A stretch of 64,000 nt of DNA from Distichodus sexfasciatus (taxonomy: Eukaryota > Chordata > Actinopteri > Characiformes > Distichodontidae). Under the pieces are notes generated by a model that saw only the letters and a list, made by a program, of their open reading frames with translations, had not been told where the DNA came from and searched no databases. Shown in pieces: positions 24,103-34,022 of the stretch. The DNA lies in assembly GCA_032718565.1 (NCBI GenBank), contig JAVGVS010000021.1, positions 2,369,384-2,433,383 on the forward strand, read 5' to 3'. How positions within the stretch are numbered: position 1 is the first letter of the stretch; every line of letters begins with the position of its first letter. The translations under genes and the position numbers were made by a program.

Positions 24103-27100
24103 CTGTGATGGAAGACATAGAGAGCGAAACAGGTGTTCATTGATAACCAAAGGTAATCAAAGCATTAAATAACAGAATTATAAGAATTATAATAATAAGA
24201 TTTTTTTTCCTGCAGTAACTCTACTAAAAGAAACAGGAAAATGATTTTAGAGATGCAGTATCTAATGGTCATTTTTATTAGCCTAGTAGCTAATTGTGAC
24301 CAGTTGAGTCTTATGAAAAACTTAATGCTGCTCTTACTTGGCAATCCAACTTTGACCAGTTGTACATGTGAGGTACTGATGTCAGAAAACATTCAATCTG
24401 GTAAAATCTACTTCATCATTGCATCTGTAAACTTAAAACAGTACTGTGATAGGGATTTGGAGTGTGATAATTAGATACTTCAGTGTCAGTGACGTCAGAA
24501 AGGCAACTACAAATATGAATCCAGGGGTTTGAGGCCCAAAGACCTCTTTTCCTGGCCTTCTGTTCCTAAAACATGCTTACAACATGCTTTCTGTACAAAG
24601 GAGGTCTATTTCTGAATCATAATTCACTCTCTCTCTCCCACTTTCACTCTGTCTCTCCCACTCTCTCTCTCTCACACACCACACACACTCACTCTCACAA
24701 AGTAATGACAATTAATCATCCATGAAATTGACAATCGCAAGACTGTTGCTGACGAATGGAATTCAAAGAGCAGACTTCAATCAAAGACACACACACACTG
24801 CACAATTTTATAAGAAAAAAATTACCAGCCCAGTAGTCATTTTATGTTATTTCTCCACCAAGTGAGGAACCCTCTACTCCCACCCACCCTGTTGATAGTT
24901 TTTATTGAGGAGAGAAAAAGTCCTGTCAATAAAACACAGAGGGAGTTGAATGTGTAACTCAGTCTGGGCCTTGGTGGATCTGTATTCATCCAACTTAAAT
25001 GAGGTTAAATGTTAAATGAGGGCCTCTCTCTCTCTCTCTGTCTCACCTTCAGCTTTGTGTGTGTGCTATCTGTCTGTATGTGTGAGTGGGGTGTGTAGTA
25101 ATGGCAGTCGTAGTAGTTTTAATTACATACTTCAACACACTTTTCAATTTCATAGACACTAGCTGATAAAGAGTTTCGAGGTTAGAACTTTATTTCCTGT
25201 TCAACTTTGACTTTTTGAAAGCAGTAAATAACTTCAATTTCACGTCTTTCGACACCTTTAACTTCAGTTTTCAATTTCTTAAAACTCCTTTCTCCTTTGC
25301 ACTGTAGTTGCAAAGTTTCTTAAAGACAGTAAGTAGACTATTTTGGCTGACACTGAGTAAGGCCATCACTGTAAAGTTCTGAGACACTGAGTGCATTTTA
25401 TTCTACATTCTCCCTCTCCCCCTTTCTCTCTATCTCTCTTGTTCTTTCCTTCTCTGTTGGCTTGATGTGTGAAGTAGGTGATAGCTTAGTGATACATTCA
25501 TGATGTGCCTTCTTTCCTCATTCCCTCCCTCTATTCCTCTAACTGCTTCCTGTGGTGTTCCCTCCTCCTCCTTCTTCCTCACTCCACCACTACTCTGCTA
25601 CCAAGGCAAACAGCCGCGGGCCAGGCGGGTCACACCTGAGACACGCTGCGTTGGCCGGCGGTGGGAGGGCTGCCGTGTCTGTCGGGTGCCTCAAGGCTGT
25701 TTACACAGCTGACCAGATTTCACCTCACACTCATGCGTTTGGCCACTCACCCCCCCCACACACACACAGCTTTCTGGTTGACACTTGGCTGTTGACTGGT
25801 CTCTGCTCTCTGCTCCACTGCCTCTTTCCAGCTGGCTTTTAATGGCTGCCCTGTTAGCACCTCTATAAACTGTATCTAGACTACTGTGGATATTTTTTTT
25901 TCAGCCCCAGCCATATGTCTTCTCTCAGTACGTCTTTTCTACTAAGCAGAACATTCAACAAGGTACATTGGACTGCTCACAGAAACATCTCTTTGTGTTT
26001 GTTCTGAAAATGTACTTTGCTGTTCACAAATAAGGTCTCAGAAGTAGAGAATATAATTAATCAGCACTGGCTAAGTGACCATTAGAAACAACTACACTGT
26101 CGTTGTCCAGCTGTCTCATACTGCATCTATTTTCATGCACAGTTTATGTTTTTTCCTACACTAGTAGCTACTAATAGTCAGTTTTTCACCACAGTTGATT
26201 AGTTGATTCTTTTGGGCTCACTCCAGCACAACCCTAAGTAGCATGCTAATTAATGCATTGATAAGATGCTCTAAGCAACTTAAAAAATTAATTACAGTCT
26301 TTCTAGCTGAGGTTAACTGTTTTACTTTTTACTCTTTTACTAATGAATTGCAGGAGACTCAAACTCACAATCTCTTGGTTTGTAAGCTAGAATCTTATGA
26401 CTAGGCCATCACCATGCTGTTTAGTTGACACTGCTAGGATTGACAGTGTTGTAATGCTGTAAACAAAGAATGCTTTCAAAAATGGAAGTGTTAATCATTT
26501 ATTTTCATCAATCAACAAAATGCAGTGAATGAACAAAAGAGAAATCTAAATCAAATCAATATGTGGTGTGACCACTCTCTGCCTTCAAAACAGCATCAAT
26601 TCTTCTAGGTATGCTTGCACACAGTTTTTGAAGGAACTCGGCTGGTAGGTTGTTCCAAACATCTTGGAGAACTAACCAAAGATCTATAATCCTATAATCC
26701 TACAAAATAATATATTGACTACAAAATAATATAATGACTATAATCCTACAAAATCCCTGACTTTGTGCAAGTGTACCTATAAGAATTGATGCTGGTTTGA
26801 AGGCAAAAGGTAGTAACACCAAATATTGATTTGATTTAGATTTGCATTTTGTAAATTGATAAAAACAAACAATTATTATTTATATTTCTGAAAGCATTCT
26901 TTGTTTACAGCATTTTTTCACACCTGCCTAAAACTTTTGCACACTACTGTATGTAAAACAAACTCTGTATTACTATCTTTGTGAGGTCTTTCCATAGGCT
27001 CCCATAATGTATAGGTGTATAGATGAGTAGATGTATATCATTTTACACCTACACCTAATCCTAACCCTAACCTTAACCTCAGTAACCAAAAGCACATCTT

Positions 27101-29784
27101 TTACCTCTTTTAGTTTCTCAAATAAAACAAGCACATTTTCTATAAAGTCATTTTTCCTCATGAGGACCTCTCAAAGGTCCCCACAAAACCCCAAGAAACA
27201 GATAAAAGTGATTTTAGGGGACAAAAAGGTCCCCACAATGCGATAAATACATGGACACGCACACACACACACACACACACACTCACTAACCCTTAGCAGC
27301 TTTTTCCCTCTAAAAAAAGGAACAGTCCTTGAAGATGAGCAGTTAAACAGAACCGAGAGAGAAAGAGATGGTACATCATACATCATGACACTCACTTCCC
27401 CATGGAAACTGTAGCTGCCCCTGAGGATGGCCCTGAAGAGGCGTGGTCGGCTGCGCTGGTCAAAAGGCATGGAGCCACTCAGCAGGATGTAGGTGATCAC
27501 GCCCAGGGCCCACATGTCCACAGCACAGCCGTAGTGTCTCCCACCCAGCATCTCAGGGGCCAAGTACTCTGGGGTGCCGCACAGCGTCCTCACAGCCCAG
27601 TCACCTGCTTTTCGGCCTTCAGAACTCCTGCTAGGATCGTTTTTTATGTTGTTGTGAAGACTGTTCTGTTGGCAGTTATCACCTCTGTCTGCTGTACTCT
27701 CAGAACAATTTGTTTGTCTACTATCTTTGACTTCCTCATGTGAAAATTGAATTTGTCTTTCTTCACCGACTCTGTCCTCTTTTTCTTTTGCCCTGTCAAG
27801 GTTGTTGTGTTTATGGCCTTCAAAACTCTTGGTCTGACATTGCTTAAGAACGCCCCTTTCCGTTTTTTTAGTAGCCCCTGAGATTTGAGTGCCACAGCTC
27901 ACCTCCTCCTCCTCACCAGTACTACCTTGCTTTCCATCAAACACAGAGCTTTCATCTATTTCCCTTTCATCTAGTGTTCCGTCCAGACACCCATTCGCAT
28001 CTCCTCTCTCATCTCCTCCACTGGCAAAAACCCTTCCTTGGCTGCTCTCTCTGGCTTTCCCATCATCTGCTAATCTCCTGCAATCACCTATAGCAGCATC
28101 CTTTCCGTTTAGATCTACAACACCACAAATATTAGCATCACTAGCACTCCTGTCATAATCCCTGTCTGGTCCAGCACAGCCCACAATCCCTTGGTGCCTT
28201 CCAGCATCACAAGTGCCTCTAGCCCCTATCTCTTCACCTTTGACAGTTTGGATTTTTCTGGACCAGCAAGCCAGTCCAAAGTCGGTTATAATTAGGCGTG
28301 AGTCTGGTCCTGGATGGTAGTACAGCAGGTTCTCTGGTTTTAGATCCCTGTGAACGATGCCCAGGTTGTGGATGTAGCGAAGCCCGCTGGACACCATGAT
28401 GAGAGCCCTGGTAGCATCTCGCTCTGTAAAAGAGCCCTGAGCGACCACCCGTTCCAGGAGTTCTCCTCCTGTGGCGAGCTCCAGGATGAGGTAGACACGG
28501 TGTGGAGTTTCAAACACCTCAACCAGATGGACAACATTAGCGTGTCGGACCCTGCGTAACACTCCGAGCTCTGCGCGACAAGACTCGCGCCCTTCATGGC
28601 CTTTGACCTCCAGGAGTTTGATGGCAAATGGCTGGCGTGTTTGTCTATGTTCCACGCGCACCACACGACTGAAGTTGCCCCGACCGATCAGAGCCTTGAT
28701 GTCATACCTGAAAAATATTACCCTTCATTAAGGCCAGCTTTTATGCACATAGTATTAGGGGGAATAATGGAGGACCCCTGTTGACTTCCACTTATATTTA
28801 AATGTCTTTAAATGTGTATTATGCGCTGTGCTGAGATGATTATCTTCTTGTACAAATATGGCAATCTCAGATCACCTGCACTTGGGTTATTATCATTCAA
28901 ATCGCTTGTATTCATTAAATACACAATTACCACAGCAGGTCATGGATCTGTATGCAATTCACAATCTGTCTAGCTGCTAAACTCAGTTTCTCACAGTTTC
29001 TAAGTTTTGAAAAAAACTCTGTTTCAAGATCCTTAAATCTTTAAATGTGTTGGTTCCTGCTGTGGATTTAGCAGGAAGGATGGTCATTTTATCATTTCCC
29101 TAGGAGGCCAAATCTACCTGACAAATCACCCTGAAGTGAGAGCAGCAGGGTAGCGCATTTGAGCCTGCATGGTTAAGTTGCTTACAAATATGAAAAAGCT
29201 TAAAAATATTAAAACATAATATCCAATGTTTTTGGAACCAATGTGATAACAGCAGGGATTAGAAATCATTAAATGATGTTTTACATGCCTGTACAGATAT
29301 ATTTGTAATCATGAAACCATACATTTGCATAAAACTTGGCAGAACCACAATGTATAAATAATCAAAATGTTTATGCCTGTCTAGCCTAATTATTGATCTG
29401 CATTGAAGAAATTCAGCAAAGCTTAATCTTAGGCACTGACTCATCTTTTCCACAGTTTTCATTTTTTCAAACAGATTTTTAAATTTGAAATATTGAACAT
29501 ATTTGAATGCAAATCTAGTACCTTGCTGTGACGCGTGGGTCAAACTTTGTCCGGAACTTTACTTCATGATTGTTGCTCTGTCCATTCCTGCAAACATCTC
29601 CATCAGTCAATGCATCTTTGGTACCCCTGTTGCTGGTCCAGCTCCATGGATGGGTTTTTTTCTGTTTACTGAAATTTTCACCAAAGTCTTTGTTTTTGTT
29701 GACCACAGATTTCATAAAACTAAAATGACCACTTTTGCAGGAAGCCTCTGGGAGCAGCCCTACTTTGCTACAACTACTGCCCAT
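23782..29784 (-). CDS. pskh1-like: PSKH-family serine/threonine kinase, complete three-exon gene
   Basis: Join of 29522-29784, 27396-28707 and 23782-24102, all with GT/AG borders and matching phases, giving 631 codons plus stop. The N-terminus MGSSCSKVG has Gly2, Cys5 and Ser6 suited to myristoylation and palmitoylation, as known for PSKH1. The kinase domain (CAMK group) shows a glycine loop GRGNFS (96-101), catalytic Lys118, helix-C Glu134, HRD at 207-209, DFG at 230-232 and APE at about 471-473. All are intact, so activity is expected. Human PSKH1 has 424 residues; this protein exceeds that because of a 211-residue insert between DFG and the T-loop. Without it the length is 420. The GDW before the T-loop resembles PSKH2, but the intact HRD and general wording resemble PSKH1, so the paralogue is not settled. 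Known PSKH1 acts at Golgi, nuclear and plasma membranes. Confidence 0.93.
24625..24698. repeat. CT/CA-rich simple repeat
   Basis: Alternating CTCT and CACA runs in intron 2 of the kinase gene. Confidence 0.75.
26341..26440 (-). mobile_element. tRNA-like SINE scrap
   Basis: On the minus strand, GATGGCCTAGTCATAAGATT followed by GAGATTGTGAGTTTGAGTCTCC resembles a tRNA-derived head with a B-box-like end. It differs from family A. Only about 100 bases are recognisable. Confidence 0.35.
26453..26949. mobile_element. Foldback mariner/Tc1 derivative, copy 2 (left end lost)
   Basis: From AATGCTGTAAACAAAGAATG onward it matches copy 1 at 18175 nearly base for base, including the odd duplicated AAATAATATAATGACTACA centre. 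The outermost 30 or so bases of the left arm are gone, and there is a gap of about two dozen bases in the right arm. The right end CCTAAAACTTTTGCACACTACTG is present and is followed by TA. It lies in intron 2 of the kinase gene. Confidence 0.82.
27045..27282. repeat. CCTAA/CA-tailed dispersed repeat, copy 1
   Basis: CACCTAATCCTAACCCTAACC is followed by CTCAGTAACCAAAAGCA, CACATCTTTTACCTC and GGTCCCCACAA words, then a (CA)12 tract. The same order recurs at 42483 and 60440. It sits just inside the donor end of intron 2. Confidence 0.6.
27260..27282. repeat. (CA)n microsatellite
   Basis: About 11-12 CA units. Confidence 0.9.
27396..28707 (-). CDS. pskh1-like: Kinase exon 2: most of the catalytic domain, with an internal insert
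   Basis: The acceptor is AATATTTTTCAG. The exon opens with the base completing Arg88, followed by YDIKALIGRGNFSRVVRVE. It ends SYSFHGE before a GTGAGT donor, phase 0. It covers 437 full codons: glycine loop, VAIK-type lysine (FAIK), ATGGEL hinge region, HRDLKPENLLYYHPG, ITDFGLA, then a charged insert, then TLCGTPEYLAPEM and VDMWALGVITYILLSG. The exon is stop-free throughout, including the insert at 27605-28237. Confidence 0.92.
27605..28237 (-). other. Candidate exitron: in-frame 633-base insert in the activation segment
   Basis: The minus strand reads GTCAAAG|GTGAAG at the 5' edge and AAAGCAG|GTGACT at the 3' edge. Both cuts fall after the first base of a Gly codon, and 633 is divisible by three, so removal leaves KGDWAVRTLCGTPEY, the family pattern. 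Kept, it adds 211 residues rich in E, D, K, S, G and N, including an EEEEV run, with no predicted fold. It has no stop codon. The acceptor lacks a pyrimidine tract, so splicing may be weak or regulated. AGGTGA occurs at both borders, as expected if the insert arose at a proto-splice site by duplication. Confidence 0.6.
28708..29521 (-). other. Kinase intron 1
   Basis: 814 bases from GTACTA to TTTTTCAG. It is single-copy AT-rich DNA with no recognised repeat or gene. Confidence 0.85.
29522..29784 (-). CDS. pskh1-like: Kinase exon 1: acylated N-terminal region
   Basis: The frame runs from ATG at 29784 (MGSSCSKVG) to FDPRVTA, with the last codon split after AG before a GTACTA donor. It encodes 87 residues plus two bases. 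The stretch KFDPRVTA is the conserved lead-in to the kinase domain in PSKH proteins and continues in exon 2 with RYDIKALIGRG. The region between is polar and poorly conserved, as in the family. The start is supported by the Gly2/Ser6 acylation context. No upstream untranslated exon or promoter could be identified. Confidence 0.9.
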
Positions 29785-31916
29785 GGTAAATATTTGTTAG
29801 TAACAGCATGAACGCTGCCTGAATTTAGTGTACGGTTCATTCACTGGACCTACTTCAGACTGCCTGCTGACTTTAACTGGCTGCTACGGGATGTGGGCAT
29901 GGATATCTACACAAACAGCACCTCTATACACTCTCTGCCTGAATGAACACTTTAAAACCTTTTCCTGCGAGATCCACTCACACCCCTTGCACACCTGCAG
30001 CAATAACAAGAACAAATGTCACATTTGTGTTAAATGTTTGATCTATTGTTATTTAAACAAAAGCAACAATTACAGTTGAACTTACACTCAATAGAAACTC
30101 GTGACCTACACACATTAACCAATTACAGAAACATTTATTTCTGATCGACTTTTATTCATCTATTCTTTTAGAATTAATTACAGGTTTTCTCTGTGGACAC
30201 CAGCAGTATCTAGATTTGTGGAATCTACATTAAAAGGTCAGATAAAAATATGTGAATTTAAAATACTTAGAATGAATTAGCTGTAAGGGTTAGCAAAAAA
30301 TGAGTATTATGCTGTCAGATGTGGTTTTACATTTTTCATTCAGAGCAACCCTTATTTCTTAATTACAGGGACAGTCTCCGAGCAGGTTGGGGTTAAGTGT
30401 CATGCTTAGGGGTCCAGTGGTAGATTTTAGGCTCTCTGTGGTTTTGAATCACAAATCGTATGGTCCCCAACGCAGCCTATCAGTCCCTCAGACCACCACA
30501 GTCCAATTCATAGTATTGATTTAACAGTTTCTGGAGTAAAATAAAGTATGATTAAGTTGGTAAAATGACATAGATTGAGTACAGACAAAAATATTTCATA
30601 TTATATTGTATTATATTATTTAGGCTGGCAGTCACAAGAGTAACAGATGACTTAATATCAATGCATTCAACAAATAAATTTTTTGCTAAAAAGTCACAGT
30701 ATTTAGTGGACTTGACCCCCACTCAGTACCACTAATCTCTCAACAGTCCTCTGGTCTGACTGAAAAGATTCACACCAGTGCACCAATTTTTGTTATAATC
30801 ATTCTTGGAGATGGGCAAAATCATGAGGGATGGCTTCAAATTGATTCATTATATGATGTGAGGTTCCATTTTGGGGTGTCTGCAACACCCCAGCAGGGTT
30901 AATCCAGATAGATGTGGCTGGTAATGGGCAAGAGTGTGCTTATGGTGAAGTATATGTGTACTGCTCCATCTGTCTAAAGAGTGCTGGAAATGAGATGTGA
31001 TGAGATGAGCACTTTTCAGAGACCCACACTCCTATTACCCCATTACCCAAATGGAATGGCATAGTTCAAATATATTTTAAAAATGTTTGAGGAAAATGTT
31101 GATAACAGGCTGCAGCGTGCTGCACATAAGGGATGCTGGAGGTTTTTGGGACAGAAGCCAGTAATTCACAATATGTGAGAGTTTTTTATTTGTTTGTTTT
31201 TGTTTTTTTCATCTCAAATGTTTAAATTATGGAGGATGCCATTTTTATGTTTTTTAGGGGATATATACCTTTACAGGACCACTAGGTTGCAGTGTTGAGA
31301 GGCTTTGTTTTGTTTATTGAAGTAAACTTGATTAAAACAAATGGATGAGGAGCGTAATAAACAGGTTTTGACTGCTTGTGATCATCCTTCGTAATCACCA
31401 GATAATCCCATTGTAATTCGTCCCCTAATCTAAAACCCTTAATTACCATGGTAACTAGACAATCATGAGGAGCAAAGCAATTAATTGTAGATTTAAAATG
31501 ATCTCAAATGGTGGTGGTTTTTGTCACATCTTAGGCATCTTGGTAAGTGTCACAGATAACAATGTGAATATGAAAGTGATGGGGAAACAACACAAGAGGG
31601 AGATGCAGAGGGATTGTGTATGTTTGGGTATGCTTTTGCCTTGTGAAACAAAGTCAAAATAAAGACTAAAAAATCTTAAATATCTTAAACGTGGCAAAGG
31701 AGACCAACAGTAGCAGCAGTGCTATGGCATCAGGAAATTGTCTCTCTGTGCACTTGATCGACTTTTTAAATTCACGTAATAGAGCATGCACACACACAGA
31801 CAAACACTGGATGGAATTCTCATCAATGCTTGCACAGTAAATCATCCTTCACTGGCATTTGGAGTGATCTTTATCTGACCCCATCACAGCCTGCTGACAT
31901 TACAAATGAACCAAGA
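29785..31916. other. Region upstream of the kinase gene
   Basis: AT-rich sequence. Near 30365-30490 there is a repeat fragment GAGCAGGTTGGGGTTAAGTG ... TTTTGAATCACAAATC, a wording common in fish dispersed repeats. It shares GAGCAGGTTGGG with a fragment near 7335. No promoter can be assigned with confidence. Confidence 0.4.
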
Positions 31917-31939
31917 TGTGTGTGTGTGTGTGTGTGTGT
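31917..31939. repeat. (TG)n microsatellite
   Basis: About 11 TG units. Confidence 0.9.
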
Positions 31940-33019
31940 ATTATAGTACACTACTACTGGAGCAAACCATGCACCTCTACTGAGGCTACTAACAGGGAAG
32001 CCAGAAGTAAAACATGAATGTAAAAACTGGTATTGATTCACAGATAATGCTATAGCCACTGACACACATAGAACTGAAGAACTAAAGAAATTGTACTATT
32101 AAACTTGCTACTCACAATATTCTATGCTCTTCTATTCTAAAGACTTAATATTTGCAGTAGATTTGTCCAGCAGCATATCCTAAAGAAATAACACTTGAAG
32201 AACACTAGCAAATCTATTAAATTGTGGACATCAAAATTATTGCTGCTTATATGTGTTTTTAAACTTCTATAGACACTCTTTATTGCTAGAAGTTAATTGT
32301 GTGTGTATGACCATTCAGAGCATGCAGCACCAGTATGCTTGGACTCATCATCTGGGATCATTTCCAGCTATGTGTTTGCTTGGATCTTGGCTGCGGCTGG
32401 AGCTGCTGTTTGTATAAAGTGTGAGTTTACACTTTGCCTGTGTCAGCTCTTTCCTGTAGTGTTGTCTGCAGTGATTGATTTCCAGTATAAAATGGTCCAC
32501 TTAATGGTATCTGATTCAAGTTTTATTAGGCTTACTTGATTTTACTTTTGATTTTAATTTAAGTGGAATATGGGTACAAAACTACACTTAAATTATTTAT
32601 AATTAACGTATTATTATAAACGTTACATTATTTTATAACCTGCATGATTTTATTCTTCAAATCGGGAAGATTGAACAGGAGGTCGGACACTGGTGTCTCA
32701 GAAAGAACCGCAGCAGATTAGGCAGAGCTGCTGCTTCACTTAATGACTTTTCCTATGATTTTGAATCCTGACAGGATAATGAGACTGACTATGTTTAACC
32801 TTGCTATCTGAAATGTTATTAGTTTAAGCCTTTGCTTTGCCTAAGGTTTTTCCCAATAACATATGTTTTTCCTTTTCCATATTGGCCAGGAAGCAAAATT
32901 CTGTAAAATTATCTTAATATATAAAGTATTTAAATGAAATATTCTGTTAATATGTCAGTTAATAATTGCCCATCTTCTCACAGTATCAGAGATGTGTGAA
33001 TGTATACCCCTGGGGTGAA
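31940..33019. other. Intergenic, no gene seen
   Basis: AT-rich, no recognised repeat. The frame at 32297-32539 has no exon borders and no recognised domain. Confidence 0.4.
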
Positions 33020-33240
33020 AAGTGAAAGTGAGTGATTATTTGTCATTGTGAACACAGCACAGCACACAATGCACCACTACGAAACATGACCTCTGCATTT
33101 GACCCATCTATAAAGGATCAGTGGACAGCTGAGGTGGGCAGCGACCAGGGAGCAGTGTGTGGGGACAGTACCTTGCTCACGCGTGCCTCAGTGGTACCTT
33201 TAGCAGTCTGGGATTCAAACCGATGATCTTGTGATTGAAA
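33020..33240 (-). mobile_element. tRNA-derived SINE (family A)
   Basis: The minus-strand copy ends TTCACAATGACAAATAATCACTCAC. It has ATGGGTCAAATGCAGAGGTCA, ACTGAGGCACGCGTGAGCAA and the B-box-like GGTTTGAATCCC. The tRNA-like head is partly lost on its 5' side. Confidence 0.7.
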
Positions 33241-33499
33241 TTCCTGTATTAATTAATTCAAAAGAATGTTTTTTTTGTGATGTGGTAAAGGACGAGATCA
33301 TTTCAGGGTCTTGTTAGATGGAGAGAGAGAGATGGGGTACATTATGTTGGTAAACATAAGTTTTCATTTTGGAATTATGGGGGAGCCTGAAACCACCATT
33401 GTGCACCTGAGAAAGGCATGTAACTAAGTTGCTCAAAAGAAACTTTCACTGTGATTAGTAAATGTAAGTACTTCTGGATAAGACTGTATGCTAAATTCT

Positions 33500-34022
33500 G
33501 TAAACAAGGTACCTGAGGCAAAACCTTAGGAAAGGTAGGTGAACCAGGAGAACAAAATCCAAAACTAAACAAAGTCCAAAAATATCCACAGGGAAATGGA
33601 GGAGAAACCAGACACAAGCAACAACGGACCAAAAGAGCCACCATAATCAAACCACACATAATCCAGAGGGTGCTAGACACAGGGAGGACTCGGCCGACCG
33701 GTTTAAATAACACAACTAATAAACCAATAAGTGCGCGACGCAATCCCAAAACTGAAAGTAACGAGTGACAGCTGAATGGAATAATAAGCGAGGGTATGCT
33801 TTCAACAGATCCTAATCTACTAGGTAGGAAGCACGAAGTGAAGACATCGAGAACCCGGAAGTGGGGAACGAGCTAGCGGGGGAAAGCTAAGCCAACCAAA
33901 GAGACAAGAGGAGTAACAGACACAATGGGAAAGGCACTGAAAGTGAACCCCGAGAACAGAACATATACCCTCAAGTCAGAACTCGTGGGTGTGGCACGGC
34001 CGGCGAGGGAGGCGCAGCCGTG
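33500..34022 (-). mobile_element. LTR-like repeat, boundaries uncertain
   Basis: On the minus strand the segment begins TGTCACGGCTGCGCC, has a TATA-like ATTTAAACCGG in its middle, and is far richer in CpG than its surroundings. It resembles a solo LTR of a fish retrotransposon. The right-hand (3') end may be TTGTTTACA, but flanking bases give no target duplication, so this call is tentative. Confidence 0.35.

Larger units (their letters stand above)
24103..27395 (-). other. Kinase intron 2
   Basis: About 3.3 kb from GTGAGT to CATCACAG. It contains a CCTAA-rich, CA-tailed repeat (27045-27282), foldback mariner copy 2 (26453-26949), a tRNA-like SINE scrap (26341-26440), and CT/CA simple repeats at 24625-24698. 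A CpG-bearing patch at about 25600-25700 is of unknown role. Confidence 0.85.

Noticed and set aside
27061..27080. Interstitial telomere or chromosome-fusion scar
   Set aside because: CCTAACCCTAACC is only two to three units and recurs as the head of a dispersed repeat at 42483, so it is better explained by that repeat.
33375..33749. 124-codon minus-strand hydrophobic frame
   Set aside because: It falls inside the LTR-like repeat and reads its U3/R-like sequence; no retroviral protein motif is present.
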